A stretch of 64,000 nt of DNA from Atriophallophorus winterbourni. Its lineage: Eukaryota; Platyhelminthes; Trematoda; Plagiorchiida; Microphallidae. Below the pieces are notes generated by a model, which did no database searches, was not told where the DNA came from, and saw nothing but the letters and a program-made list of their open reading frames with translations. The DNA lies in contig JACCGJ010001501.1 of assembly GCA_013407085.1 (NCBI GenBank), positions 1 to 64,000 on the forward strand, in the 5' to 3' direction. Shown in pieces: positions 31,911 through 43,772 of the stretch. Position 1 is the stretch's first letter, and each line of letters starts with the position of its first letter. The translations under genes and the position numbers were made by a program.

Positions 31911-32808
31911 CTGAACGGAAACATATTTGTACTTTTCCATTAACGGTTATATTAGGATATGAAGGCCCACAACATAATTTTACATGTTTAATTACCTCTG
32001 GCATACACGTGGGGTACCAGCGGACGGAAAGAAGCAGCTCTTGGAGCCATGTGTTGTGATACACCTACATTCTGTGTCTTCACATTTTGAACATATGCTT
32101 TTGACCTTGCACATTTTCACTTGTATAATTTATGTATTGATATATGTGTTCCCAATAGGGTAGTTCAATTTGGTTAATTAGGTACCTTACTGTTACTTTT
32201 ATATATAAATGACATACGTGATTTCATTTATCATAGTAAACTCTTCTTATTCGCTGATGACATGAAATTCGTTATAACATTTCGAAGCTATTCTAGCACA
32301 AACATTTATAGCTAGTCAGAACATTGATTTCACTGCACTTGCAGATTAGGCGACAAATAACGGTCTTGCGTTTGGACAGCAAAATCAAAGTTCATGTCTG
32401 TAAGATGCACGATACAATATAATTCAATTCTTCTTTACAAACAAAAAAGTTTCGTAACATTCACAATACAGAACCTCACGCAACTTCAATCAACAATACA
32501 ATTACAATTCAGTGCGTTCGGCAAAATACATTGATTTTCCATTGTCACAATGCAAGTATTATTCTCGTTTAATAACAGATTACTTACTGATTATCTGGAA
32601 ATAATTTGTAAATACTCTTTACTTCATATTTTATTAAACGTAAAATTGCGCTGCATAAGTGATACGCACAAGGTGTTGGAGATTGCATATACTACAATTT
32701 CATCGTACAAACATTTTAACAATTATTGATCATGCTCAGCATGTGTAAATAACGAAATTGTGTTTGTAAAATTCCTTCATATTTTCTTTAAAACAATTTG
32801 ATTGTTCT
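31911..32808. other. Unassigned, with a decayed CR1-like RT trace
   Basis: 32190-32270 reads LLFADDMKF-like (ttattcgctgatgacatgaa) with flanking similarity to CR1 motif C (compare IFADDAKLW at 1230). Otherwise unrecognised. Confidence 0.35.
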
Positions 32809-32822
32809 TAATTGTACACAGT

Positions 32823-33425
32823 GATGTTACAGATACAGTCTACCTTGGGAGCAAACTGACTGTAAATGGCGACTGTGAAGATGAGGTCGGGAGAAGGATC
32901 GGGAAGGCGAACCAAGCATTCTGCATGCTAAATTCCATTTGCAAATCCTCCGCTCTCAGCATTAACTCGAAGATCAGACTCTTCAAGAGCAACGTTCTGA
33001 GTGTGTTGCTGTATGCATCGGAATGCTGGAAGACGACGGCTGCCATTGAGCGCAAAATGAACGTGTTTCAATCTAAGTGCTTGAGAAGGATTCTACTGAT
33101 TTTTTGGTCACACACCATTTTGAATGAAGAGCTCCTGAGAAAAACTGCTCTTTAGGTGGTATCTACCGTAGTCAAAAGACGACGGTGGAGATGGTTCGGT
33201 CATGTCTGCAGGATGGATCCCAGTTCGCATACGAAGGTAGCCATTCACTGGCGTCCGCAAGGTAAACAAAAAAGGGGACGGCCCAAGGAAACTTGGCGTA
33301 GAACTTTGGAACGCGAACTACATGCACAAGGATTCACGGTGCAGCGGCAGACCGGAACCACTGGCGTGAAGTTGTCTTCGCATCATGTGCCACCCGGCAC
33401 GGAGAGGACTGAGTGAGTGAGTGAG
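32823..33425 (+). mobile_element. RTE 3' end with perfect 14-bp target-site duplication
   Basis: 603 bp, 5'-truncated. Encodes DTVYLGSKLTVNGDCEDEVG, LSVLLYASECWKTT and RRWRWFGHVCRMDPSSHTKV, the C-terminal part of the same RTE as at 52613-53775. It carries one in-frame stop (about 33153) and a small deletion near the end. The 3' tail is (gagt)n. taattgtacacagt stands at both 32809-32822 and 33426-33439, so the insertion is fairly recent. Confidence 0.85.
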
Positions 33426-33439
33426 TAATTGTACACAGT

Positions 33440-34219
33440 TTTCATCTTCATTTGTTTCGTGTATACATTTTCGTTATTGTTTTATCCACTTTTACAACCT
33501 TGTTTGTCTAATTTAAGAAAGCAATATTGCTTGAATTCCATGTATTTTTCCACGTGGTATTTGAATAAAACACAGACGATTGTTCACAATTGTATTGTTA
33601 ATGACATCTCTGTAACGACTAAAGCCCCTGTTTAACGCGTATTCCACCCGTTTCTTATTTCGACAAATTCAAAACCACAATTCGGATGTTATACGGAACT
33701 GTAATTAGCAACAATTACAACAACAATAATTATACAAACCTCAACTGTATAGGAACGTACAGCAAACAGCGGAGTCAAAATACTCCAGAATCAATTATAT
33801 CAAATGCAAACAAGTTCAATGACGACCTGAGATATAAATAGAATGAAAGGAGTTACCAAAATTGCCGTCCAAAATGTCTATCAAAGACAACACACCCAAA
33901 AGTGGTGTCAAAATACAAGCTAAATACAAGTGCTCAAAATGGCAACCAAATTCAACAACAATGACCGACAATGGCCTTAACAATGAATTAAAACAAAAGC
34001 TTCACCAAATATGTGGACAGAAGATTTCCAATAGAATAATTACAAAAAGAAATGTTTTATATCAAAATACTGTAGGAAAATAAAACACAAGCAAAATCTA
34101 TTTCACAAAATTCAAGTTTTGTAACTAAGTTCAAAATAAAAGAAATGTTGAAGGGAAAAGAAGAATTTCAAACTACTTTGAACCTTACACCTCCGACCAA
34201 ATTCTTTCTAGGGCTTAAC
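33440..34219. other. Unassigned sequence
   Basis: Nothing recognised; 33862-34083 is open, lysine-rich, without family resemblance. Confidence 0.25.
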
Positions 34220-34399
34220 TGTACAACGATTGTTCAACGAATACCATAACGAATTCCGTGCAGCAAATGACTTTATTTAGTGGCGAGTCACACACACCAC
34301 GTCGCATTGCCATCATTGGACACATGTGGCTTTTTATAGGGAAATAGTTTGCCAGACTAAGACCCACCACGTCCTCCGGTTCTGCCACCGTTCCTTACA
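34220..34399 (-). repeat. Probable 180-bp 3' LTR of the BEL/Pao element
   Basis: In minus sense it starts TGTAAGG and ends TTGTACA. It has a TATA-like ctataaaaagcc in the middle and a polyadenylation signal (aataaagtc) about 65 bp later, the layout of a short LTR. It overlaps the last codons of the gag-protease ORF. No matching 5' LTR is visible upstream of that ORF, so the assignment rests on layout alone. Confidence 0.5.
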
Positions 34400-36656
34400 A
34401 GAAGCTCACGCGCGCATTCCCAGCCGAACGAGCCTTGTGTATTTCATCCTCAAATAGCGACATCTTGCGCCATCTAAACAACTCTAATCTGCAAATTGAA
34501 ATAAGTGTATCCGGTGTCCGAAACACAAATGGCTCATCGGGTACACAACCAAACGTCTTGCGCCACTCATATGAATAGTCACGCCGACCATCTGTCGCCC
34601 CCACTTCGGCTGATTCACTGTCATGTGAGCCAGGCCTACTATTCATTTTGGCTGATTTGGTGTCAGGTGAGCCAGGCTTAGTCTCCATCTGATCCGAATT
34701 AGTGTCGGGAAATTCGGTCACAAAATCCGACTGAGCCAATTCAGTGTCAGGTAACTCAGCTTCCTGATCACAACCGACAACACAAAGGTCAATATCCTCA
34801 GACGTTTTACACGCAGGCCCCTGCAATATCCAACCCAGCAATGTCTTCGTTGCGAATGGACGGCGCCTGCCTCCTAATCGCTGTCCCAACGCCCAATGCG
34901 CTTCCGGAACGTTACATCCAATCAGCAAGGTTATTTCTTGTCCAACATTCTCCGAGAATCTTAGATACTTCAAATGATCATATCTTGCGATGATACTATT
35001 CGGGGAATTCATTGTTACTTCAGGCAACTTGGAAACCGTGTAAGTTTCGGCAGCATGAATTACTTCATCCCTGTCAACGGAATGTACATTGAAACTCAAT
35101 ACTGAACTTTTCAATTTTCGATGCAAACCGAGCGAGGTTATCGACACATCAACTGCGACACTAGGCATACCGAATTTTTCAACAAATCTTTGTGAGATCA
35201 GAGTGGTATCCGAACCATTATCGAGTAACGCTACGACTGGAACAAGCCCCACAGGCGTGTCAATTTTCACCGTCAGGTAACCCAGGCTTACTGCTGGACT
35301 GAGAGCAGTAGCACTGTAATTAATAGTTTTTTGTTGCTCAATTATACGATTATAATGTAGAGGCGAATGGTGACGTCTACCACACCTTTCGACGGAGCAA
35401 ACAGTCGGCACCTTGCAGTCGCATGCTTTATGAGACCGGTTCAAGCAAACGTAGCACATACCGTGTTGCTTAGCAATAGCCCATCTGTCTTTCACATCAG
35501 CCTCCAGATATGTAGGGCAGTTTTCTATTCGATGAGGTCCTTTACACTGGTAGCATTCTATTCGCATTGATGGGGAGTAACTTGTGGTCATGTACACTCT
35601 CCGTCCTTCGGACAATTTCAATTTCTCTGATGGCTTAGTTGACCCATTTGTCTCATTAATGAGCATGCCAAACATGCTCCTGGCGATTCTCGCTTTGCGG
35701 GAGACAAACTCGGATAAACGTGCAAAGTCAACTTCTGACCCATCAGCGGCAATCGCATCTGCCAGGTCAGCCCATTGCTGTTGTAGTCCAGCCGGCAAAC
35801 ATTTGACCAATCCCTCCAAGGTGGTGACAGAGTTCAAGTCTGCTTCACAGCGCATTTGCTTTAAAGCAATCTGACAACTTTCCATCTTCAAAGCAAGGTT
35901 TGACAGACTATCCGAATCGATTCTTACTTTGGCTGCTTCACTCAACACCTCGGTCAATAACGAGCGTGCAACGACATGAGGCAGGCCAAACATTTCCTGC
36001 AGGATGCTGCGTGCTCTTTTATACCCGTCTTCAGGCGACAGCATCACACAAGCATCAATCGCTTTTCGAGCATTGCCTCGGCAATAATACATAAAATATA
36101 GCAAACGCTGTCCGGAATCGCAAGTTTTCGATTCTATATAACACTCAAATTGCCGAATAAATTTCCAGTAATCCACCGAATTGCCATCAAATGTAGATAA
36201 CTTTACCCTAGGCAATGAAGCAACATCGTTGACGACCTTTTGTGACATCTTCACCGCTTCCGACTCAATATGTCGATTGACCGGAACTTCAGCAACATAG
36301 TTGTCGTTGACACTGCATCCGCTCAAACGAGCTATCGTCTCCTTAGCAATCACTAAATCTCTCTCTAATTCGAGCTCACGCACAGACGGCCCATGTTTAG
36401 AGTCGAAATTAGGACTACCTCGAGATGATATACAAGAGCTACGCGAGGTGGAACCAACAGTGTCACTATCACCATTACAGGCAAGCTTATCAGTAGTGTT
36501 CAGACGTTTCGATTTACGTGGCATTATCAAAAATGGCGAAACAAAAAATAAAAAAGGCAAGAACGTCACCAATGTTTGAACAGAAATGAGTAGATGTACG
36601 AGGGTCCAAGTTGATCCTCGTTCCGCTGGATTGGCGATCCAATTGACCGTATCCAA
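34395..36656 (-). CDS. BEL/Pao-type Gag-protease ORF without reverse transcriptase
   Basis: 753 codons open from the first Met; Met45 (36524, before PRKSKRL) is the more likely start because residues 17-44 read like translated UTR. Order: acidic/Ser-rich N-terminus; gag region of the DUF1759 type (about 150-330, with LSTFDGNSVDYWKFIRQFE); two zinc knuckles (about C368-C380 and C401-C414); a retropepsin of the DUF1758 type with LLDNGSDTTLIS (about 477-488) and LLIGCNVPEAHWALG; then about 120 acidic, repetitive residues (PDT/PGS) and a stop. In the family, RT, RNase H and integrase follow the protease. Here the ORF runs straight into an LTR-like sequence, so pol is deleted. It has no internal stops despite lying among decayed repeats. 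It is either a young non-autonomous element or a retained gag-protease gene. Confidence 0.85.
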   Translation of the reverse strand: MDTVNWIANPAERGSTWTLVHLLISVQTLVTFLPFLFFVSPFLIMPRKSKRLNTTDKLACNGDSDTVGSTSRSSCISSRGSPNFDSKHGPSVRELELERDLVIAKETIARLSGCSVNDNYVAEVPVNRHIESEAVKMSQKVVNDVASLPRVKLSTFDGNSVDYWKFIRQFECYIESKTCDSGQRLLYFMYYCRGNARKAIDACVMLSPEDGYKRARSILQEMFGLPHVVARSLLTEVLSEAAKVRIDSDSLSNLALKMESCQIALKQMRCEADLNSVTTLEGLVKCLPAGLQQQWADLADAIAADGSEVDFARLSEFVSRKARIARSMFGMLINETNGSTKPSEKLKLSEGRRVYMTTSYSPSMRIECYQCKGPHRIENCPTYLEADVKDRWAIAKQHGMCYVCLNRSHKACDCKVPTVCSVERCGRRHHSPLHYNRIIEQQKTINYSATALSPAVSLGYLTVKIDTPVGLVPVVALLDNGSDTTLISQRFVEKFGMPSVAVDVSITSLGLHRKLKSSVLSFNVHSVDRDEVIHAAETYTVSKLPEVTMNSPNSIIARYDHLKYLRFSENVGQEITLLIGCNVPEAHWALGQRLGGRRRPFATKTLLGWILQGPACKTSEDIDLCVVGCDQEAELPDTELAQSDFVTEFPDTNSDQMETKPGSPDTKSAKMNSRPGSHDSESAEVGATDGRRDYSYEWRKTFGCVPDEPFVFRTPDTLISICRLELFRWRKMSLFEDEIHKARSAGNARVSFL

Positions 36657-36839
36657 TTAGGCAATTCGATTTGAGTGCTTCCCGTCAAGTTCAGGAAGAA
36701 AACGAATACTTCTCGTCCAGTTGGAGAAGAATCAAAATCCAGTTCCAAGTTGAGTACTGCTTCAACGAACCAAATTGAGTACTTCCAAAAATTGTAATGC
36801 TTCGACGCACGAAGTTGAGTACTGTAACGTCTATAATGA

Positions 36840-37159
36840 CATGATCAAAAAAGGTTAAATATCATAAAGCTGAGGACTCATCGAATGCATTCCGGAACAC
36901 AGGAAATTGTGTTAGAAACGTTTATGAAGAGATGTGGGATGGAAGACCATCTTTTTGCTGTGATGAACCAGTCGCATCAAAAGAGCATGTTTATGTGTTA
37001 CATGACCCATCTTGTGATGCTACTTGTCTCCACGGATCATTAGAATGTCTAATTGTAAATGATTGCATGTGGACCGATGGCGTAGTGGCGCCCAAAGAAG
37101 AGAAAGCTTGTTGCAGTAGGTCAGAAGTGAAAAATTGCCAAAACCCGCCTGATTTCTAG
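36840..37159 (+). CDS. Cysteine-rich open frame, unknown
   Basis: Open for about 100 codons up to a stop at 37157-37159, with ten cysteines. Segments include RNTGNCVRNVYEEMWDGRPS, FCCDEP, HDPSCDATCLHG and KACCSRSEVKNC. The Met at 36932 gives 75 residues. No signal peptide is visible and no strong acceptor precedes it. The cysteine density is unusual for chance translation and could be the last exon of a secreted or zinc-binding protein. I do not recognise a family. Confidence 0.3.
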
Positions 37160-39375
37160 ACGGTATTTCTACTTTGTCCGTGTCTGTTTCACTTGGAACA
37201 GTTTACCTTCAACTATTGCTCACTCCACTATCTTGCATGAACTACAAACGAAATTTGACGAATATTTATTACGTTATTCGTTTCCTGAACACTTACATAC
37301 TGTTTATACACTCAAATTTCAATTTTTACCATCCTATAATTTTTCTTCAGCTTGTTGCTTCTTAGAGCATTAAAAACCTTTAAAAAACCTTGAATTCGTA
37401 CATATAAATGACGATACTGTGAACTTCGACGTTGCGCCATCCGATGTATATGATTCACACCTCTCGGTAGAGCCACCTCCGAAAGAGCGCATTGCAATAC
37501 CTCGCTATGTTTATCATTATTGTTTATCTTGTTTTTTTAATTTTACGGATTATCAAAATTTATGTGTGAAAAATCAACAATATTTTTACTAAATATTGTA
37601 ATCAGGTTATCGAGAGGATGGGCTTTTCGTGATAATACTGCATGCGCTTCGTTGAAATTTATAAAGTCGCATACTCTGAGCCTGATTCTCGTCTATTTAC
37701 TGAGTGACTGGGTCACTTATGATACCTACCTGGTTACGCGAAAAGCGGTTAATGTCTGCGCGTGTGACTAATTCTCGAATTATGTTTCATCACTCATTCG
37801 CACTGAAGACCTGAGCGTTGTGCGGTGATTTTGCACCTCATCCAGCGATATTGGTTGATTTTTCGCAGACCGTTTGTGTCAATCACAGCAAGAAGATCGA
37901 TAAATAAACGCCTGAGCCACTCGCTTTCAATTGATTGTCTCGTTTAGCCCGCTTATTGACTAAATACATGACACTATGTATCCCACATTTTATATGGACA
38001 TGTACAGCGAAATCGGTCGGCGACGATGAATTGAGTTTTCCTTACACGCTGCATACTGCTGCGTGGTAGGCAAAACCAGCAGTCACTGTCTTTGCTCTTT
38101 AATCATTTCCGATTTTTGCTTTATAAGCATTATTCCTCAGTGCCAAGTGTTATAAGCCAATGATTTTGGAAACACTCACTGTTCAGGTACAACCGACCCA
38201 TATCCATACATGTCGCGTTGAGATTACTGGTCAGTTTATGGATCCCTTAAGCAAAGCAGCGTTCAGCAGTGTCATTAACGCAACGAAAATACATGATTCA
38301 TCCGGTCCCCATGTATTCCAAGAAGTTTATCGAGACTCTACTGAACACACTGCATGATATTTTTTCCTGAGTTGTGGAGAATCTATGCGCAAGACAACAC
38401 CACACATATACACTGTTTGTGTTAGCGAAGTTTCTTGTTTTTAAGGTTACCTTCGATTTGCTCAATGATAGCGTGTTGTTTAGTTCCCGTGTTGCGCAAA
38501 GGTGCCGCTGAAAGTAAGCTTACTTGCGGTCAGTTTTGCGCGAGATGTATCCAATATTTCCAATTTGTTTTATTCCTAATTTATTGTGTTATGGTTTTTT
38601 TTAAAGAAGCTCTCCTAAATTTAAACATTTTGAAATGCGTGTCTTATACAGTCAGTGAAAACCAAGCCCAAATTTTGACCTTCAGATGGTCGTATGTGAC
38701 TAGTCGGAACTGCTTCTACTGACATATAAAGTGGCGAAATTAGGTGAATGGCTTTATCCATTCATGAAAGGGTTTCAGTGGTCAACCTCGAAGTAAGACC
38801 GAGGCACTTCTTAGTTGTTCTCAACTTAGTCTATGCGACAACCTGAGATCTCATCCTTGTTCAAATTTATCAACATGGCTCTAACTTAAGTTCCAATGAT
38901 GTCGTGGAAAGGGAGCAACTACTTCTGTATATACAACTGCTTTAGAGTGCCTCTCAGCACATCAATGGCGAGAGGACTCCATTTCATTTTTGTCGATAAT
39001 AACTCGGAGAGCAGCAGATACCGTGTATGTCTATGGTTGCATTCGGGGAAAGATCAGCGCCTACGTTTGTTTTCGGTGGTAATTCACATTTCTAAATCCT
39101 ATCGAATCGCTATCGCCGTCTTAAAATAGGCAGCCGCACTCAATAAGATGTCGTCTTATTACTAACTGATATTCTCATTTGGTGCATGGGGATTAGGTAC
39201 CAAACGGAACGCAGACTATTATTTTACAAAAAGAAAATATTGGTAACAAAATTGGTCGACTCCGAAAATAGAACGTTCACGCTATGCGTCCTGAAGATGA
39301 GTTGTCATTTGCAATGAACTTAAATGTTCGTATATCGAAGTGGCTACCTCGCAAAGACGGCTATGAGAAACTACT
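37160..39375. other. Unassigned sequence, about 2.2 kb
   Basis: Several open frames of 60-95 codons (37562-37771, 38435-38722, 38896-39129) lack family resemblance and splice support. No repeat copy recognised. Confidence 0.25.
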
Positions 39376-39516
39376 ATGTTGACAGAAGATGATTACACAT
39401 TCTTGATGGCGGTTACACGCTGGATGCGATCTACATTTAGCATTTTAAAACAGTATCTGTACTGCACCCGCTTGGAAAAGACGCTTCACAATGGCCAAGA
39501 ACAATTTTCCCAACTC
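39376..39516 (+). CDS. Candidate plus-strand exon ending at a strong donor
   Basis: Open from ATG 39376 to CTC|GTAAGT at 39516, in phase 0, encoding …STFSILKQYLYCTRLEK and TLHNGQEQFSQL. The exon might instead start at the acceptor attttaaaacag (39453). Downstream micro-exon candidates at 40077-40115 and 40179-40235 also use phase 0. Nearby CR1-like relics on the same strand are an alternative source. Confidence 0.35.
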
Positions 39517-40076
39517 GTAAGTTCCATTTCAACAGCTTTTATAAGTTTTACGGACGTATTTGGAATGCAAGAGCCCTCTGTCATGTGCTCGAATGCCTGT
39601 TTTCAACTTTCCATCGAGCAGATCTTGTGGCCAATGTCTATTTTGTACACATGTTCAAAATGTGACGGATGCTCCTCAAACGGAGAGCATTCAGGTTTCG
39701 TTCATGTCTCGCGTTGACGGTCGATGCTTCAATGACAATCAATAACGCGTTTATTACGCGCGCACTCATCTTTGTTTCACCGTCAAATTGTGGTTGCTCC
39801 AGATACGAGAGTAAAAAAGGATAAATGATGGCAGCTGCTCAACAAGTTCTCTAATTTATTTCGATGTCAAGCAAGAGGATGTTATGAAAATGTAAAATGT
39901 TGTACTGGTTCGAACTGACACTGTTTAGAAAGGATGCTCGTAGGCGGAAGAGTCCCTTTACCTAGGCAATCAGTGCTGTTTATGCAGATTGTCAACTTAG
40001 TATTTGCGTGATGACGAAATCCACTCCATGGCCATCTGGAGGGAGCAATAAGGACTGCATTATCGGCAAATTACAG

Positions 40077-40115
40077 GTCACAAATTTGTTTAACCCGTAC
40101 GTTAGTTTGTCATAC
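40077..40115 (+). CDS. Candidate 39-nt micro-exon
   Basis: aaattacag | 39 nt | GTAAGTG, open in phase 0: VTNLFNPYVSLSY. Multiple of three. The acceptor is weak in pyrimidines. Pairs in phase with the next candidate. Confidence 0.35.
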
Positions 40116-40178
40116 GTAAGTGTTAAAGTTCAAAAGTTTGCCATCATATCGCATTCATAGGCCCAAAATATCTTTCAG

Positions 40179-40235
40179 CAACAAATTCAAGAACATGCCT
40201 TACAGCGTCGGAGGGTAGTTAATAATGACAATAGA
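40179..40235 (+). CDS. Candidate 57-nt micro-exon
   Basis: aatatctttcag | 57 nt | GTAAGTAC, open in phase 0: QQIQEHALQRRRVVNNDNR. Good acceptor and donor, multiple of three. Only 63 bp separate it from the previous candidate. No continuation with matching phase was found before 40.8 kb. Confidence 0.4.
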
Positions 40236-40837
40236 GTAAGTACATTGCCTGTAAACGTATTGACGGAACGTAAAGCTAATGGTAGCCTTATTCAGGTAAT
40301 CGTAATATATAAGCAAATTTGACGTGCAACGTAAGGGAGATAATCCGGAACGAGGGCGCTGCTATAGAATTAACACACGAACACTCAACTGTGAGGCATG
40401 AAATTGAATCAATCCATCTACGGAATATAATTTGTCAACAGAAAACAATTACCGGGATATTTACGATTCCAACGATTCCGTGAACTCTCATCCGACAAAC
40501 TTAGGTTCTCGAATCCGTAGTTTCGTATAATTTGCTTTCCACACAAGGTGAACGATTGATGCCAATAGCAACACACGAGCCACGTTATACCAAAAATACA
40601 CAATAAGGACGATGGTATACAATTCGGCCAATAAAGAATTAGTATGACCAAGTTCGAATTACGGATCCATAATTCAAGTGAGCACTAACCGCAAATAGCT
40701 TCCCAAGTTGCCGACAATAAAAAACTGATAGAGCATGTTGCACCACTACAATAGTGCCTTGTGGTCGCATTATTTTAAGCTCCTGATTATCAGCATATAC
40801 TGTTCTTATACTTACACGTACGTGGATATTTTATACA

Positions 40838-41089
40838 TTGTTAGAATCCGCTCGAAGTCAGCTTTCTGGATATACCACTCTCGTAGCGGTATTCGATTAT
40901 ACGAGCAAATTTGGATTGCTCGTGATTTTCCCATATTGGATCTACGCGTGCAACCCTGTTAATACTCTTCAAGTCCTCAAAGGGATTAGCGTCAATGGAA
41001 AGATCTTATTCTTCGCCGTCGACTGGTCATATATTCAACATCGTGCGATCAACTACCGAAGCGTATCTCCGGAATCAATTCTAATTTAG
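40838..41089 (+). pseudogene. Open frame, possibly CR1 endonuclease relic
   Basis: Encodes SQLSGYTTLVAVFDYTSKFG and LLVIFPYW, loosely resembling the L-GY…R.D…GLL strand of CR1/jockey endonucleases. It lies just before a CR1 ORF1 zinc finger and ORF2 end. Ends at a stop. Confidence 0.3.
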
Positions 41090-41162
41090 CTCTTATTAGT
41101 GAACAACGCTTTTCGTCGCGCTCACGACATTCATCATCGATCGCTCGACAGAACCACCGCCT

Positions 41163-41620
41163 GTGCACACACCACTAAACAGTGCTGTACACAAACCTAA
41201 CCGGATGACCCTGAAAAGGATACAAAGCGCACCGGGATGCATGTGCACGGTTTGCCGAAAGTTGGTAAGTAGTATGGCGAGATATGTCACGTGTTACGCC
41301 TGTTTGTTGAAAGTGCATGCAAAATGCGACAAATCGCTGACCTCGGATTTAATATCGAATATTAATGGAGAAGTTTATCCCGGTGTTTATTACGTTTGCC
41401 AACCTTGCAAGGCCAATAAACAGCGTCATTCTCGCAGGCGAAAATCCCTGAGAATGTAATTGAGACGCGTCTAAATGGACTGGAATCCAGTATGCAAAAA
41501 CTGAATGAATTGATGATCAAGGTCATAGAGGCACCATTGGTAATTGATTACTGTAGTCAGACTATGATTTGCAATATGACTGGTACGATCCCGACGTCGG
41601 CATTCAAAAACTTTATGCTT
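41163..41620 (+). pseudogene. CR1-like ORF1 PHD-type zinc-finger fragment
   Basis: The open frame encodes CMCTVCRKLVSSMARYVTCY, then ACLLKVHAKCDKS and, about 25 residues later, YYVCQPCKANKQ. The spacing C-x2-C…C-x2-C-x4-H-x2-C…C-x2-C is that of the PHD-like finger in ORF1 of CR1-group LINEs. A frameshift near 41455 leads to LNGLESSMQKLNELM, a short coiled coil. Relic. Confidence 0.6.
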
Positions 41621-42094
41621 ACTAAATTTAAGTCATTTTGAGAATATTGACGAGATTTTGAAACATAGAAACACAACATGAATAGAATGATCTGAACTGA
41701 GAAGAAAAGAGATTTCATTTAATATTATCCGAAAGAACAGTTCATTCGGATAAATAAATAAAATGTTTGCGATGTGATTACTCACAAACTTTAAGTAGTC
41801 GGACATCAGGAAGCCTAAACAGCGATGCCTGTATCAATTGATTCAACCTTACTTTACTGGAATCGTAATCAAAATTCGGTTGTTTGCCACGTATTCGCCT
41901 TATCTCGAGATTTCACTCAAGAATTGCAGTTGTTTTTTCACGAATTTGTCTTATAATATTTCAAAAATGCAAGTTACTGCAAATCGGTAAGCCATTTCAG
42001 TACCAATATCATTTTGGACAGAAGATTTTGAGCTAGACCGAATCAGAGAAGGATCTTGGAGTCTGGATACGTGGCAGCCTAAAGAACAGCGTAC
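41621..42094. other. Remnant sequence between CR1 parts
   Basis: No coding trace recognised. Most of ORF2 has been deleted between 41.62 and 42.09 kb if both parts belong to one element. Confidence 0.3.
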
Positions 42095-42800
42095 ATTGTG
42101 AGGTCATTTACAAGCGTGTTTCAAAGCTTCTGGGTATGGTGCGACGTATCTTCAGAACCTTTACGCCTGGAACGTTGCCAAGCATTATGAATACCTACTT
42201 AATTCCCACAATGGAACATGCATCGCATGCATGGACTCCGTGGATGAAAAAATATATATTAATGCTTGACAGGATATATAATCGTGCAACCGAACTCGTG
42301 CGTGGTTTTCAAGACCTTACATACGAGGAAAGGTTGAAAAAGCGGAAGCTCCCAACTCACCTTCAACGTAGACATCGAAGTGACGTTATCATTACATACA
42401 AAATATTGAATACTCCAGATCATCCAATCAAACATTTGTTCGAATACCGTGAGTCAGAAATGACATGTAGCCACTCAGCCCACTACAAATTCCCCATTCC
42501 CGCACTAACTGTTGCCGATATTTCTATTCGGTGCTTGTCTGTTTCCTGTGGAATGCCCTTCCTGAAGCAATTATCACTTCTCCCTGTATCAAAACATTCA
42601 CTCGAACCTTGGACACTTATTTGTTACATAAAGATTTAACGATGCCTGTGTATTGACTCAGGGTAAGCATATTACTTGACTCCAATGACATCGTATAATT
42701 GTTTTTTATACTTCTTATTGAACGAATATTTACTATGATATGGTAATTGTGAAGCTATGTGCTTTTTGTGACCATATATGTTTGAATCTTGAATCTTGAA
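42095..42800 (+). pseudogene. CR1-like LINE ORF2 3' end and tail
   Basis: 42136-42639 is open: IMNTYLIPTMEHASHAWTPW, MLDRIYNRATELVRGF and LTYEERLKK, the CR1 C-terminal region. It ends with the ttgaatcttgaatcttgaa tail at about 42782-42800. Substitutions at normally conserved places suggest decay. Confidence 0.75.
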
Positions 42801-43772
42801 GGAAGCTTGCTTTTCAGCCGAATTCATATGCATTCTATAAACTTTGTGTTAATCGTGGCAAATAATGGCAGATATATTACTTCAACAATATTGAATTGCA
42901 TTGTGAACCTAATTTTACAAAACTGATTTTCTTTTTCCACATAAGGAACAACTTATATAAATTATATATTTTAAAGTATGTCACGTATGTACAGAATAAA
43001 TAATGTTTCAAAAATAATGAAAGACAGTACATTTTATTAGGAAAAATGATCTACGTGTACATAAAAGATGTACAATACAAGGATCTATAATCATGAGACT
43101 ACCCCGGATTTATTTTGAAACAACTTGCGCGATTGAGTGCAATTTTCGCTCAAATTACTTCAGTTTCTCAGACCGTCGAACGAAGACTTCGTTGATTTTC
43201 TAGTAGTTGAAATTAAACAGTAACGTGTGCTCCTTCCGATGACTTCCGCATCAGCTCAATTGGTGTTGAAGCATTGTCGTGAGCTTTCTGTGTTTCTCTT
43301 TAGGTCCGCTTTTCGATGTAGTGAAACAGTATCCGGTTAGACAATTTGATAAGCTAATTTAGAGCAACATAAATTGAATCTAATGCGTTCCACATTTTCA
43401 GAAAAGGCTGGTAACCGGATGAGCTGGCGCATCGCTACAGGAGTTTCGAATATAGCGTAGTTGACCAAGAGTGCAGAGAATTAGCAGAAATAGCAAGTGG
43501 AGCATATTGAGAGAGTTGGTGTATCGTAGATGCATACAATGAATAACATGTGCGCGTTTTCAATAGACTCCTGTCAAACTGTCGGTAATATATGGGTTTG
43601 TGATGCCTAATGTTTTGCAAAGTGAGGCAGTCAAGCCGTTCTCATTAGCTGTTCCGTTTTCAAACATGAATCGCATGTGGCTGAAGGTGATTCTATTTAA
43701 AGTGAAAAAAGAAAAATGAAAAAATGAAAAAAATGAAAAAAGAATAAACCTATGTCAGAGTGGATATAGACA
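42801..43772. other. Unassigned sequence
   Basis: Nothing recognised; poly(GAAAAA)-like run at 43700-43745 next to the following insertion. Confidence 0.25.

Noticed and set aside
32584..32590. 7-nt minus-strand micro-exon (ATAATCA) with good splice signals
   Set aside because: In the phase required by the neighbouring exons it contains a stop codon.
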